From NCBI GenBank assembly GCA_037389465.1, contig JAZARR010000035.1:118318-182317 (forward strand): a stretch of 64,000 bases of DNA, given 5' to 3'. The stretch's first letter is position 1. Every line of letters begins with the position of its first letter. Under the pieces are notes generated by a model. It had not been told where the DNA came from. It saw only the letters and a list, made by a program, of their open reading frames with translations, and ran no database searches. This DNA is from Baylisascaris procyonis. Lineage: Eukaryota; Nematoda; Chromadorea; Rhabditida; Ascarididae. The translations under genes were made by a program, and so were the position numbers. Positions 23,301-37,800 of this stretch are shown one piece after another.

Positions 23301-24869
23301 TTCAGAAATGAAAGTTAAATACTTCAGAAAAGTAAAAGAAATATTTCAGAAAAGGAAAGAAATATTTGGGTGAAAGAAAAGAAATACTTCAGAAAAGGAG
23401 AAGAAATATCTCAGGAAAGGAAGAGAAATATTTCAGGAAAGGAAAAGAAATACCTCAGAAAGAGAGGAAGAAAGATTTCAGGAAGACAATAGAAATATTT
23501 CAGAAAAGCGAAAGAAAAGTTTCAAAAGAGAAAAGAAATATTACATTTGAAGAGAAGTATTCCGGGAAAAAGAAAAAAATATTTTAAAAAAGAGAAAATA
23601 TTTTAGGAAAGGAAAAAAATATTTCAGAAAGGAAAAGAAATAATTAAGAAAAAGAAGAAATATTTCAGGATAGGAACAAAAAGCTATCTCGAAGGGAAAA
23701 ATATCTCAGAAAAGAAAAAGGAATCTTTTAGGAGAGGAACAGAAATATTTCAGAAAAGAAAAAGAAATATTTTCGGGAAGGAAAAGAAATATTCCAAAAG
23801 AGAAAAGAAATATCAGGAAAGGAAAAGAAACACCTTAGAAAGAGAGGAAGAAATATTTCAGGAAGAGAATAGAAATATTTCAGAAATAGGAAAGAAATGT
23901 TTCAGAAAAAGAATAGATATATTTCAGAAATGAAAGTGAAATACTTCAGAAAAGTAAAAGAAATATTTCAGAAAAGGAAAGAAATATTTGGGTGAAAGAA
24001 AAGAAATACTTCAGAAAAGGAGAAGAAATATCTCAGGAAAGGAAGAGAAATATTTCAGGAAAGGAAAAGAAATACCTCAGAAAGAGAGGAAGAAAGATTT
24101 CAGGAAGACAATAGAAATATTTCAGAAAAGCGAAAGAAAAGTTTCAGAAAGAGAAAAGAAATATTACATTTGAAGAGAAGTATTCCGGGAAAAAGAAAAA
24201 ATATTTCAAAAAGGAGAAAATATTTTAGGAAAGGAAAATATATTTCAGAAAGAAAAAGAAACAATTCAGAAAAAGAAGAAATATTTCGGGAGAGGCACAA
24301 AAGTTTTCTCCAAGGGAAAAAAATATCTCAGAAAAGAAAAAGGAATATTTTAGGAGAGGAAGAGAAATATTTCAGAAAAGAAAAAGAAATATTTTCGGGA
24401 AGGAAAAGAAATACAGAAGAAAAGGAGAACAAATATTTCAGAAATAGGGAAGAAATGTTGCAGAAAAAGAAAAGATATATTTCAGAAAAGAAAGTTAAAT
24501 ACTTCAGAAAAGTAAAAGAAATATTTCAGAAAAGGAAAGAAATATTTCAGTAAAAGAACAGAAATACTTCAGAAAAGGAGAAGAAATATTTCAGAAAAGG
24601 AAAGAAATATTTCAGTAAAAGAACAGAAATACTTCAGAAAAGGAGAAGAAAAATCTCAGGAAAGGAAAATAAATATTTCAGGAAAGGAAAAGAATTACCT
24701 CACAAAGAGAGGAAGAAATATTTCAGGAAAGGAAAAGAAATATTCCAGCATAGGGACAAAAAGTTTTCACGAAGAGAAAAAGATCTCAGAAAAGAAAAAG
24801 GAATATTTTAGGAGAGAAACAGAAATATTTCAGAAAAGAAAAAGAAATATTTTAGGGAAGGAAAAGAAA
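20381..24869 (+). repeat. Array 3, H unit 1 (4489 bp)
   Basis: I set the phase at TGTAGAAG after GGAAAAGAAA. Internal landmarks: GAAACGGAGAAC (~21448), GGTAAAAG preceded by GATATTTG (~21770), ACAAATGTAGAAG (~22840), and two copies about 622 bp apart of a segment beginning ATTTGGGTGAAAG (23363 and 23985). H1 and H2 differ at very few places where I compared them, such as AAAAG versus AAAAAG near 20440 and 24930. Confidence 0.88.
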
Positions 24870-27800
24870 TGTAGAAGAAAAGGAGAAGGAATATTTCAGA
24901 AATAGGAAAGAAATGTTTCAGAAAAAGAAAAGAAATACTTCAGAAAAGCAGAAGTATTTCAGGAAAGGAAAATAAATATTTCAGGAAAGGAAAAGAAATG
25001 CCTTAGAAAGAGAGGAAGAAATATTTCAGGAAGAGAATAGAAATATTTCAGAAATAGGAAAGAAATGTTTCAGAAAAAGAATAGATATATTTCAGAAATG
25101 AAATTTAAATACTTCAGAAAAGTAAAAGAAATATTTCAGGAAAGGAAAACAAATATTCCAAAAGAGAAAAGAAATATCAGGAAAGGAAAAGAAATACCTT
25201 AGAAAGAGAGGAAGAAATATTTCAGGAAGAGAATAGAAATATTTCAGAAAAGGGAAAGAAAAGTTTCAGAAAGAGAAAAGAAATATTCGAAAAGCGAAAA
25301 GAAATATCAGGAAAGGAAAAGAAATACCTTAGAAAGAGTGGAATAAATATTCCAGGAAGAGAATAGAAATATTTCAGAAATAGGAAAGAAATGTTTCAGA
25401 AAAAGAATAGATATATTTCAGAAATGAAAGTTAAATACTTCAGAAAAGTAAAAGAAATACTTCAGAAAATGAAAGAAATATTTCAGTAAAAGAACACAAA
25501 TACTTCAGAAAAGGAGAAGAAAAATCTCAGGAAAGGAAAAGAACTATTTCAGAAAGAGAAAAGAAATATATCAGCAAAGGAAAAGAAATACCTTAGAAAG
25601 AGAGGAAGAAATATTTCAGGAAGAGAATAGAAATATTTCAGAAAACGGAAAGAAAAGTTTCAAAAAGATAAAAGAAATATTACATTTGAAGAGAAGTATT
25701 CCGGGAAAAAGAAAAAAATATTTTAAAAAAGAGAAAATATTTTAGGAAAGGAAAAAAATATTTCAGAAAGGAAAAGAAATAATTCAGAAAAAGAAGAAAT
25801 ATTTCAGGATAGGAACAAAAAGCTATCTCGAAGGGAAAAAAATATCTCAGAAAAGAAAAAGGAATATTTTAGGAGAGGAACAGAAATATTTCAGAAAAGA
25901 AAAAGAAATATTTTCGGGAAGGAAAAGAAATGCAGAAGAAACGGAGAACAAATATTTCAGATATAGGGAAGAAATGTTTCAGAAAAAGAAAAGAAATACT
26001 TCGGAAAAGGAGAAGAAATAATTCAGGAAAGGAAGATAAATATTTCAGGAAAGGAAAAGAAATATTCCAAAAGAGAAAAGAAATATCAGGAAAGGAAAAG
26101 AAATACCTTAGAAAGAGAGGAAGAAATATTTCAGGAAGAGAATAAAAATATTTCAGAAATAGGAAAGAAATGTTTCAGAAAAAGAATAGATATATTTCAG
26201 AAATGAAAGTTAAATACTTCAGAAAAGTAAAAGAAATATTTCAGAAAAGGAAAGAGATATTTGGGTAAAAGAAAAGAAATACTTCAGAAAAGGAAGAAAT
26301 ATTTCAGGATAGGAACAAAAAGTTATCTCGAAGGGAAAAAAATATCTCAGAAAAGAAAAAGGAATATTTTAGGAGAGGAACAGAAATATTTCAGAAAAGA
26401 AAAAGAAACATTTTCGGGAAGGAAAAGAAATGCGGAAGAAAAGGAGAACAAATATTTCAGAAATAGGGAAGAAATGTTTCAGAAAAAGAAAAGAAATACT
26501 TCAGAAAAGGAGAAGTATTTCAGGAAAGGAAAATAAATATTTCAGGAAAGGAAAAGAAGTATTCCAAAAGAGAGAAGAAATATAAGGAAAGGAAAAGAAA
26601 TACCTAGAAAGAGTGGAAGAAATATTTCAGGAAGAGAATAGAGATATTTCAGAAAAGGGAAAGAAAAGTTTCACAAAGAGAAAAGAAATATTACATTTGA
26701 AGAGAAGTATTCCGGGAAAAAGAAAAAATATTTTAAAAAAGAGAAAATATTTTAGGAAAGGAAAATATATTTCAGAAAGGAAAAGAAATAATTCAGAAAA
26801 AGAAGAAATATTTCGGGAGAGGAACAAAAGTTTTCTCCAAGGGAAAAAAATATCTCAGAAAAGAAAAAGGAATATTTTAGGAGAGGAAGAGAAATATTTC
26901 AGAAAAGAAAAAGAAATATTTTCGGGAAGGAAAAGAAATACAGAAGAAAAGGAGAACAAATATTTCAGAAATAGGGAAGAAATGTTGTAGAAAAAGAAAA
27001 GATATATTTCAGAAAAGAAAGTTAAATACTTCAGAAAAGTAAAAGAAATATTTCAGAAAAGGAAAGAAATATTTCAGTAAAAGAACAGAAATACTTCAGA
27101 AAAGGAGAAGAAAAACCTCAGGAAAGGAAAATAAATATTTCAGGAAAGGAAAAGAAATACCTCACAAAGAGAGGAAGAAATATTTCAGGAAAGGAAAAGA
27201 AATATTCCAGCATAGGTACAAAATGTTTTCACGAAGAGAAAAAAGATCTCAGAAAAGAAAAAGGAATATTTTAGGAGAGGAACAGAAATATTTCAGAAAA
27301 GAAAAAGAAATATTTTAGGGAAGGAAAACAAATGTAGAAGAAAAGGAGAAGGAATATTTCAGAAATAGTAAAGAAATGTTTCAGAAAAAGAAAAGAAATA
27401 CTTCAGAAAAGGAGAAGTATTTCAGGAAAGGAAAATAAATATTTCACGAAAGGAAAAGAAATATTCGAAAAGAGAGAAGAAATATCAGGAAAGGAAAAGA
27501 AATGCCTTAGAAAGAGAGGAAGAAATATTTCAGGAAGAGAATAGAAATATTTCAGAAATAGGAAAGAAATGTTTCAGAAAAAGAATAGATATATTTCAGA
27601 AATGAAATTTAAATACTTCAGAAAAGTAAAAGAAATATTTCAGGAAAGGAAAAGAAATATTCGAAAAGCGAAAAGAAATATCAGGAAAGGAAAAGAAATA
27701 CCTTAGAAAGAGTGGAATAAATATTTCAGGAAGAGAATAGAAATATTTCAGAAATAGGAAAGAAATGTTTCAGAAAAAGAATAGATATATTTCAGAAATG

Positions 27801-29362
27801 AAAGTTAAATACTTCAGAAAAGTAAAAGAAATATTTCAGAAAAGGAAAGAAATATTTGGGTGAAAGAAAAGAAATACTTCAGAAAAGGAGAAGAAATATC
27901 TCAGGAAAGGAAGAGAAATATTTCAGGAAAGGAAAAGAAATACCTCAGAAAGAGAGGAAGAAAGATTTCAGGAAGACAATAGAAATATTTCAGAAAAGCG
28001 AAAGAAAAGTTTCAAAAAGAGAAAAGAAATATTACATTTGAAGAGAAGTATTCCGGGAAAAAGAAAAAAATATTTTAAAAAAGAGAAAATATTTTAGGAA
28101 AGGAAAAAAATATTTCAGAAAGGAAAAGAAATAATTAAGAAAAAGAAGAAATATTTCAGGATAGGAACAAAAAGCTATCTCGAAGGGAAAAAAATATCTC
28201 AGAAAAGAAAAAGGAATCTTTTAGGAGAGGAACAGAAATATTTCAGAAAAGAAAAAGAAATATTTTCGGGAAGGAAAAGAAATATTCCAAAAGAGAAAAG
28301 AAATATCAGGAAAGGAAAAGAAACACCTTAGAAAGAGAGGAAGAAATATTTCAGGAAGAGAATAGAAATATTTCAGAAATAGGAAAGAAATGTTTCAGAA
28401 AAAGAATAGATATATTTCAGAAATGAAAGTGAAATACTTCAGAAAAGTAAAAGAAATATTTCAGAAAAGGAAAGAAATATTTGGGTGAAAGAAAAGAAAT
28501 ACTTCAGAAAAGGAGAAGAAATATCTCAGGAAAGGAAGAGAAATATTTCAGGAAAGGAAAAGAAATACCTCAGAAAGAGAGGAAGAAAGATTTCAGGAAG
28601 ACAATAGAAATATTTCAGAAAAGCGAAAGAAAAGTTTCAGAAAGAGAAAAGAAATATTACATTTGAAGAGAAGTATTCCGGGAAAAAGAAAAAATATTTC
28701 AAAAAGGAGAAAATATTTTAGGAAAGGAAAATATATTTCAGAAAGAAAAAGAAACAATTCAGAAAAAGAAGAAATATTTCGGGAGAGGCACAAAAAGTTT
28801 TCTCCAAGGGAAAAAAATATCTCAGAAAAGAAAAAGGAATATTTTAGGAGAGGAAGAGAAATATTTCAGAAAAGAAAAAGAAATATTTTCGGGAAGGAAA
28901 AGAAATACAGAAGAAAAGGAGAACAAATATTTCAGAAATAGGGAAGAAATGTTGCAGAAAAAGAAAAGATATATTTCAGAAAAGAAAGTTAAATACTTCA
29001 GAAAAGTAAAAGAAATATTTCAGAAAAGGAAAGAAATATTTCAGTAAAAGAACAGAAATACTTCAGAAAAGGAGAAGAAATATTTCAGAAAAGGAAAGAA
29101 ATATTTCAGTAAAAGAACAGAAATACTTCAGAAAAGGAGAAGAAAATCTCAGGAAAGGAAAATAAATATTTCAGGAAAGGAAAAGAATTACCTCACAAAG
29201 AGAGGAAGAAAAATTTCAGGAAAGAAAAAGAAATATTCCAGCATAGGGACAAAAAGTTTTCACAAAGAAAAAAAGATCTCAGAAAAGAAAAAGGAATATT
29301 TTAGGAGAGAAACAGAAATATTTCAGAAAAGAAAAAGAAATATTTTAGGGAAGGAAAAGAAA
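24870..29362 (+). repeat. Array 3, H unit 2 (4493 bp)
   Basis: Near-identical tandem copy of H1; landmarks are offset by 4489-4490 bp over most of its length. Confidence 0.88.
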
Positions 29363-32300
29363 TGTAGAAGAAAAGGAGAAGGAATATTTCAGAAATAGGA
29401 AAGAAATGTTTCAGAAAAAGAAAAGAAATACTTCAGAAAAGCAGAAGTATTTCAGGAAAGGAAAATAAATATTTCAGGAAAGGAAAAGAAATGCCTTAGA
29501 AAGAGAGGAAGAAATATTTCAGGAAGAGAATAGAAATATTTCAGAAATAGGAAAGAAATGTTTCAGAAAAAGAATAGATATATTTCAGAAATGAAATTTA
29601 AATACTTCAGAAAAGTAAAAGAAATATTTCAGGAAAGGAAAACAAATATTCCAAAAGAGAAAAGAAATATCAGGAAAGGAAAAGAAATACCTTAGAAAGA
29701 GAGGAAGAAATATTTCAGGAAGAGAATAGAAATATTTCAGAAAAGGAAAGAAAAGTTTCAGAAAGAAAAAGAAATATTCGAAAAGCGAAAAGAAATATCA
29801 GGAAAGGAAAAGAAATACCTTAGAAAGAGTGGAATAAATATTCCAGGAAGAGAATAGAAATATTTCAGAAATAGGAAAGAAATGTTTCAGAAAAAGAATA
29901 GATATATTTCAGAAATGAAAGTTAAATACTTCAGAAAAGTAAAAGAAATACTTCAGAAAATGAAAGAAATATTTCAGTAAAAGAACACAAATACTTCAGA
30001 AAAGGAGAAGAAAAATCTCAGGAAAGGAAAAGAACTATTTCAGAAAGAGAAAAGAAATATATCAGCAAAGGAAAAGAAATACCTTAGAAAGAGAGGAAGA
30101 AATATTTCAGGAAGAGAATAGAAATATTTCAGAAAACGGAAAGAAAAGTTTCAAAAGATAAAAGAAATATTACATTTGAAGAGAAGTATTCCGGGAAAAA
30201 GAAAAAAATATTTTAAAAAAGAGAAAATATTTTAGGAAAGGAAAAAAATATTTCAGAAAGGAAAAGAAATAATTCAGAAAAAGAAGAAATATTTCAGGAT
30301 AGGAACAAAAAGCTATCTCGAAGGGAAAAAAATATCTCAGAAAAGAAAAAGGAATATTTTAGGAGAGGAACAGAAATATTTCAGAAAAGAAAAAGAAATA
30401 TTTTCGGGAAGGAAAAGAAATGCAGAAGAAACGGAGAACAAATATTTCAGATATAGGGAAGAAATGTTTCAGAAAAAGAAAAGAAATACTTCGGAAAAGG
30501 AGAAGAAATAATTCAGGAAAGGAAGATAAATATTTCAGGAAAGGAAAAGAAATATTCCAAAAGAGAAAAGAAATATCAGGAAAGGAAAAGAAATACCTTA
30601 GAAAGAGAGGAAGAAATATTTCAGGAAGAGAATAAAAATATTTCAGAAATAGGAAAGAAATGTTTCAGAAAAAGAATAGATATATTTCAGAAATGAAAGT
30701 TAAATACTTCAGAAAAGTAAAAGAAATATTTCAGAAAAGGAAAGAGATATTTGGGTAAAAGAAAAGAAATACTTCAGAAAAGGAAGAAATATTTCAGGAT
30801 AGGAACAAAAAGTTATCTCGAAGGGAAAAAAATATCTCAGAAAAGAAAAAGGAATATTTTAGGAGAGGAACAGAAATATTTCAGAAAAGAAAGAAACATT
30901 TTCAGGAAGGAAAAGAAATGCGGAAGAAAAGGAGAACAAATATTTCAGAAATAGGGAAGAAATGTTTCAGAAAAAGAAAAGAAATACTTCAGAAAAGGAG
31001 AAGTATTTCAGGAAAGGAAAATAAATATTTCAGGAAAGGAAAAGAAGTATTCCAAAAGAGAAAGAAATATAAGGAAAGGAAAAGAAATACCTAGAAAGAG
31101 TGGAAGAAATATTTCAGGAAGAGAATAGAGATATTTCAGAAAAGGAAAGAAAAGTTTCACAAAGAGAAAAGAAATATTACATTTGAAGAGAAGTATTCCG
31201 GGAAAAAGAAAAAATATTTTAAAAAAGAAAAATATTTTAGGAAAGGAAAATATATTTCAGAAAGGAAAAGAAATAATTCAGAAAAAGAAGAAATATTTCG
31301 GGAGAGGAACAAAAAGTTTTCTCCAAGGGAAAAAAATATCTCAGAAAAGAAAAAGGAATATTTTAGGAGAGGAAGAGAAATATTTCAGAAAAGAAAAAGA
31401 AATATTTTCGGGAAGGAAAAGAAATACAGAAGAAAAGGAGAACAAATATTTCAGAAATAGGGAAGAAATGTTGTAGAAAAAGAAAAGATATATTTCAGAA
31501 AAGAAAGTTAAATACTTCAGAAAAGTAAAAGAAATATTTCAGAAAAGGAAAGAAATATTTCAGTAAAAGAACAGAAATACTTCAGAAAAGGAGAAGAAAA
31601 ACCTCAGGAAAGGAAAATAAATATTTCAGGAAAGGAAAAGAAATACCTCACAAAGAGAGGAAGAAATATTTCAGGAAAGGAAAAGAAATATTCCAGCATA
31701 GGTACAAAATGTTTTCACGAAGAGAAAAAAGATCTCAGAAAAGAAAAAGGAATATTTTAGGAGAGGAACAGAAATATTTCAGAAAAGAAAAAAAATATTT
31801 TAGGGAAGGAAAACAAATGTAGAAGAAAAGGAGAAGGAATATTTCAGAAATAGTAAAGAAATGTTTCAGAAAAAGAAAAGAAATACTTCAGAAAAGGAGA
31901 AGTATTTCAGGAAAGGAAAATAAATATTTCACGAAAGGAAAAGAAATATTCGAAAAGAGAGAAGAAATATCAGGAAAGGAAAAGAAATGCCTTAGAAAGA
32001 GAGGAAGAAATATTTCAGGAAGAGAATAGAAATATTTCAGAAATAGGAAAGAAATGTTTCAGAAAAAGAACAGATATATTTCAGAAATGAAATTTAAATA
32101 CTTCAGAAAAGTAAAAGAAATATTTCAGGAAAGGAAAAGAAATATTCGAAAAGCGAAAAGAAATATCAGGAAAGGAAAAGAAATACCTTAGAAAGAGTGG
32201 AATAAATATTTCAGGAAGAGAATAGAAATATTTCAGAAATAGGAAAGAAATGTTTCAGAAAAAGAATAGATATATTTCAGAAATGAAAGTTAAATACTTC

Positions 32301-34890
32301 AGAAAAGTAAAAGAAATATTTCAGAAAAGGAAAGAAATATTTGGGTGAAAGAAAAGAAATACTTCAGAAAAGGAGAAGAAATATCTCAGGAAAGGAAGAG
32401 AAATATTTCAGGAAAGGAAAAGAAATACCTCAGAAAGAGAGGAAGAAAGATTTCAGGAAGACAATAGAAATATTTCAGAAAAGCGAAAGAAAAGTTTCAA
32501 AAGAGAAAAGAAATATTACATTTGAAGAGAAGTATTCAGGGAAAAAGAAAAAAATATTTTAAAAAGAGAAAATATTTTAGGAAAGGAAAAAAATATTTCA
32601 GAAAGGAAAAGAAATAATTAAGAAAAAGAAGAAATATTTCAGGATAGGAACAAAAAGCTATCTCGAAGGGAAAAAAATATCTCAGAAAAGAAAAAGGAAT
32701 CTTTTAGGAGAGGAACAGAAATATTTCAGAAAAGAAAAAGAAATATTTTCGGGAAGGAAAAGAAATATTCCAAAGAGAAAAGAAATATCAGGAAAGGAAA
32801 AGAAACACCTTAGAAAGAGAGGAAGAAATATTTCAGGAAGAGAATAGAAATATTTCAGAAATAGGAAAGAAATGTTTCAGAAAAAGAATAGATATATTTC
32901 AGAAATGAAAGTGAAATACTTCAGAAAAGTAAAAGAAATATTTCAGAAAAGGAAAGAAATATTTGGGTGAAAGAAAAGAAATACTTCAGAAAAGGAGAAG
33001 AAATATCTCAGGAAAGGAAGAGAAATATTTCAGGAAAGGAAAAGAAATACCTTAGAAAGAGTGGAAGAAATATTTCAGGAAGAGAATAGAAATATTTCAG
33101 AAAAGGAAAGAAAAGTTTCAGAAAGAGAAAAGAAATATTACATTTGAAGAGAAGTATTCAGGAAAAAGAAAAAATATTTTAAAAAAGAAAATATTTTAGG
33201 AAAGGAAAATATATTTCAGAAAGGAAAAGAAATAATTCAGAAAAAGAAGAAATATTTCAGGAGAGGAACAAAAGTTTTCTCCAAGGGAAAAAAATACCTC
33301 AGAAAAGAAAAAGGAATATTTTAGGAGAGGAAGAGAAATATTTCAGAAAAGAAAAAGAAATATTTTCGGGAAGGAAAAGAAATACAGAAGAAAAGGAGAA
33401 CAAATATTTCAGAAATAGGGAAGAAATGTTGCAGAAAAAGAAAAGATATATTTCAGAAAAGAAAGTTAAATACTTCAGAAAAGTAAAAGAAATATTTCAG
33501 AAAAGGAAAGAAATATTTGGGTAAAAGAAAAGAAATACTTCAGAAAAGGAGAAGAAATATCTCTGGAAAGGAAGAGAAATATTTCAGAAAGAGAAAAGAA
33601 ACATGTCAGGAAAGGAAAAGAAATATTCCAAAGAGAAAAGAAATATCAGGAAAGGAAAAAAATACCTCAGAAAGAGAGGAAGAAATATTTCAGGAAAGGA
33701 AAAGAAATATTTCAGAAAAGGGAAAGAAAAGTTTCAAAGAGAAAAGAAATATTACATTTGAAGAGAAGTATTCCGGGAAAAAGAAAAAATATTTTAAAAA
33801 AGAGAACATATTTTAGGAAAGGAAAAAAATATTTCAGAAAGGAAAAGAAATAATTCAGAAAAAGAAATATTTCAGGATAGGAACAAAAAGCTATCTCGAA
33901 GGGAAAAAAATATCAGAAAAGAAAAAGGAATATTTTAGGAGAGGAACAGAAATATTTCAGAAAAGAAAAATATTTTCAGGAAGGAAAAGAAATGCAGAAG
34001 AAAAGGAGAACAAATATTTCAGATATAGGAAGAAATGTTTCAGAAAAAGAAAAAAATACTTCGGAAAAGGAGAAGAAATATTTCAGGAAAGGAAAAGAAA
34101 TACCTCAGAAAGAGAAGAAATATTTCAGGAAGACAATAGAAATATTTCAGAAAAGCGAAAGAAAAGTTTCAGAAAGAAAAGAAATATTACATTTGAAGAG
34201 AAGTATTCCGGGAAAAAGAAAAAAATATTTCAAAAGGAGAAAATATTTTAGGAAAGGAAAATATATTTCAGAAAGAAAAAGAAATAATTCAGAAAAAGAA
34301 GAAATATTTCAGGAGAGGCACAAAAAGTTTTCTCCAAGGGAAAAAATATCTCAGAAAAGAAAAAGGAATATTTTAGGAGAGGAAGAGAAATATTTCAGAA
34401 AAGAAAAAGAAATATTTTCGGGAAGGAAAAGAAATGCAGAAGAAAAGGAGAACAAATATTTCAGATATAGGGAAGAAATGTTGCAGAAAAAGAAAAGATA
34501 TATTTCAGAAAAGAAAGTTAAATACTTCAGAAAAGTAAAAGAAATATTTCAGAAAAGGAAAGAAATATTTCAGTAAAAGAACAAAATACTTCAGAAAAGG
34601 AGAAGAAATATTTCAGAAAAGGAAAGAAATATTTCAGTAAAAGAACAGAAATACTTCAGAAAAGGAGAAGAAAAATCTCAGGAAAGGAAAATAAATATTT
34701 CAGGAAAGGAAAAGAATTACCTCACAAAGAGAGGAAGAAATATTTCAGGAAAGGAAAAGAAATATTCCAGCATAGGGACAAAAGTTTTCACGAAGAGAAA
34801 AAGATCTCAGAAAAGAAAAAGGAATATTTTAGGAGAGAAACAGAAATATTTCAGAAAAGAAAAAGAAATATTTTAGGGAAGGAAAAGAAA
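29363..34890 (+). repeat. Array 3, H unit 3 (5528 bp, enlarged)
   Basis: Same order as H1 and H2 up to about 33047, then an additional block of about 1.03 kb, then H sequence again. More one-base differences from H1 appear here than in H2, for example CGGG changed to CAGG near 30902 and 33975. Confidence 0.82.
33048..34080 (+). repeat. Extra R/E-like block inside H unit 3
   Basis: Sequence typical of the array end (TACCTTAGAAAGAGTGG, then ACATGTCAGG near 33600) sits in the middle of an H unit. It matches the start of the terminal block at 38569 and ends where the sequence returns to TACCTCAGAAAGAG. The right boundary is accurate to perhaps 30 bp. The same insertion is in array 4. Confidence 0.75.
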
Positions 34891-37800
34891 TGTAGAAGAA
34901 AAGGAGAAGAATATTTCAGAAATAGGAAAGAAATGTTTCAGAAAAAGAAAAGAAATACTTCAGAAAAGCAGAAGTATTTCAGGAAAGGAAAATAAATATT
35001 TCAGGAAAGGAAAAGAAATGCCTTAGAAAGAGAGGAAGAAATATTTCAGGAAGAGAATAGAAATATTTCAGAAATAGGAAAGAAATGTTTCAGAAAAAGA
35101 ATAGATATATTTCAGAAATGAAATTTAAATACTTCAGAAAAGTAAAAGAAATATTTCAGGAAAGGAAAACAAATATTCCAAAAGAAAAAGAAATATCAGG
35201 AAAGGAAAAGAAATACCTTAGAAAGAGAGGAAGAAATATTTCAGGAAGAGAATAGAAATATTTCAGAAAAGGAAAAGAAAAGTTTCAGAAAGAAAAAGAA
35301 ATATTCGAAAAGCGAAAAGAAATATCAGGAAAGGAAAAGAAATACCTTAGAAAGAGTGGAATAAATATTCCAGGAAGAGAATAGAAATATTTCAGAAATA
35401 GGAAAGAAATGTTTCAGAAAAAGAATAGATATATTTCAGAAATGAAAGTTAAATACTTCAGAAAAGTAAAAGAAATACTTCAGAAAATGAAAGAAATATT
35501 TCAGTAAAAGAACACAAATACTTCAGAAAAGGAGAAGAAAAATCTCAGGAAAGGAAAAGAAATATTTCAGAAAGAGAAAAGAAATATATCAGCAAAGGAA
35601 AAGAAATACCTTAGAAAGAGAGGAAGAAATATTTAAGGAAGAGAATAGAAATATTTCAGAAAACGGAAAGAAAAGTTTCAAAAAGATAAAAGAAATATTA
35701 CATTTGAAGAGAAGTATTCAGGAAAAAGAAAAAAATATTTTAAAAAAGAAAAATATTTTAGGAAAGGAAAAAAATATTTCAGAAAGGAAAAGAAATAATT
35801 CAGAAAAAGAAGAAATATTTCAGGATAGGAACAAAAAGCTATCTCGAAGGAAAAAAATATCTCAGAAAAGAAAAAGGAATATTTTAGGAGAGGAACAGAA
35901 ATATTTCAGAAAAGAAAAAGAAATATTTTCGGGAAGGAAAAGAAATGCAGAAGAAACGGAGAACAAATATTTCAGATATAGGGAAGAAATGTTTCAGAAA
36001 AAGAAAAGAAATACTTCGGAAAAGGAGAAGAAATAATTCAGGAAAGGAAGATAAATATTTCAGGAAAGGAAAAGAAATATTCCAAAAGAGAAAAGAAATA
36101 TCAGGAAAGGAAAAGAAATACCTTAGAAAGAGAGGAAGAAATATTTCAGGAAGAGAATAAAAATATTTCAGAAATAGGAAAGAAATGTTTCAGAAAAAGA
36201 ATAGATATATTTCAGAAATGAAAGTTAAATACTTCAGAAAAGTAAAAGAAATATTTCAGAAAAGGAAAGAGATATTTGGGTAAAAGAAAAGAAATACTTC
36301 AGAAAAGGAAGAAATATTTCAGGATAGGAACAAAAAGTTATCTCGAAGGGAAAAAAATATCTCAGAAAAGAAAAAGGAATATTTTAGGAGAGGAACAGAA
36401 ATATTTCAGAAAGAAAAAGAAACATTTTCAGGAAGGAAAAGAAATGCGGAAGAAAAGGAGAACAAATATTTCAGAAATAGGAAGAAATGTTTCAGAAAAA
36501 GAAAAGAAATACTTCAGAAAAGGAGAAGTATTTCAGGAAAGGAAAATAAATATTTCAGGAAAGGAAAAGTATTCCAAAGAGAGAGAGAAATATAAGGAAA
36601 GGAAAAGAAATACCTAGAAAGAGTGGAAGAAATATTTCAGGAAGAGAATAGAGATATTTCAGAAAAGGGAAAGAAAAGTTTCACAAAGAGAAAAAATATT
36701 ACATTTGAAGAGAAGTATTCCGGGAAAAAGAAAAAATATTTTAAAAAAGAGAAAATATTTTAGGAAAGGAAAATATATTTCAGAAAGGAAAAGAAATAAT
36801 TCAGAAAAAGAAGAAATATTTCGGGAGAGGAACAAAAAGTTTTCTCCAAGGGAAAAAAATATCTCAGAAAAGAAAAAGGAATATTTTAGGAGAGGAAGAG
36901 AAATATTTCAGAAAAGAAAAAGAAATATTTTCGGGAAGGAAAAGAAATACAGAAGAAAAGGAGAACAAATATTTCAGAAATAGGGAAGAAATGTTGTAGA
37001 AAAAGAAAAGATATATTTCAGAAAAGAAAGTTAAATACTTCAGAAAAGTAAAAGAAATATTTCAGAAAAGGAAAGAAATATTTCAGTAAAAGAACAGAAA
37101 TACTTCAGAAAAGGAGAAGAAAAACCTCAGGAAAGGAAAATAAATATTTCAGGAAAGGAAAAGAAATACCTCACAAAGAGAGGAAGAAATATTTCAGGAA
37201 AGGAAAAGAAATATTCCAGCATAGGTACAAAATGTTTTCACGAAGAGAAAAAAGATCTCAGAAAAGAAAAAGGAATATTTTAGGAGAGGAACAGAAATAT
37301 TTCAGAAAAGAAAAAGAAATATTTTAGGGAAGGAAAACAAATGTAGAAGAAAAGGAGAAGGAATATTTCAGAAATAGTAAAGAAATGTTTCAGAAAAAGA
37401 AAAGAAATACTTCAGAAAAGGAGAAGTATTTCAGGAAAGGAAAATAAATATTTCACGAAAGGAAAAGAAATATTCGAAAAGAAGAGAAATATCAGGAAAG
37501 GAAAAGAAATGCCTTAGAAAGAGAGGAAGAAATATTTCAGGAAGAGAATAGAAATATTTCAGAAATAGGAAAGAAATGTTTCAGAAAAAGAACAGATATA
37601 TTTCAGAAATGAAATTTAAATACTTCAGAAAAGTAAAAGAAATATTTCAGGAAAGGAAAAGAAATATTCGAAAAGCGAAAAGAAATATCAGGAAAGGAAA
37701 AGAAATACCTTAGAAAGAGTGGAATAAATATTTCAGGAAGAGAATAGAAATATTTCAGAAATAGGAAAGAAATGTTTCAGAAAAAGAATAGATATATTTC

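Noticed and set aside
33992..34576. Longest satellite reading frame (194 codons, + strand) and dozens of similar Lys/Arg/Glu-rich frames
   Set aside because: They result from the purine bias and lack of stop codons in GAA/AAA/AGA-rich monomers. Single-base indels between copies break or shift them, the monomer length is not a multiple of three, and no domain is recognisable.
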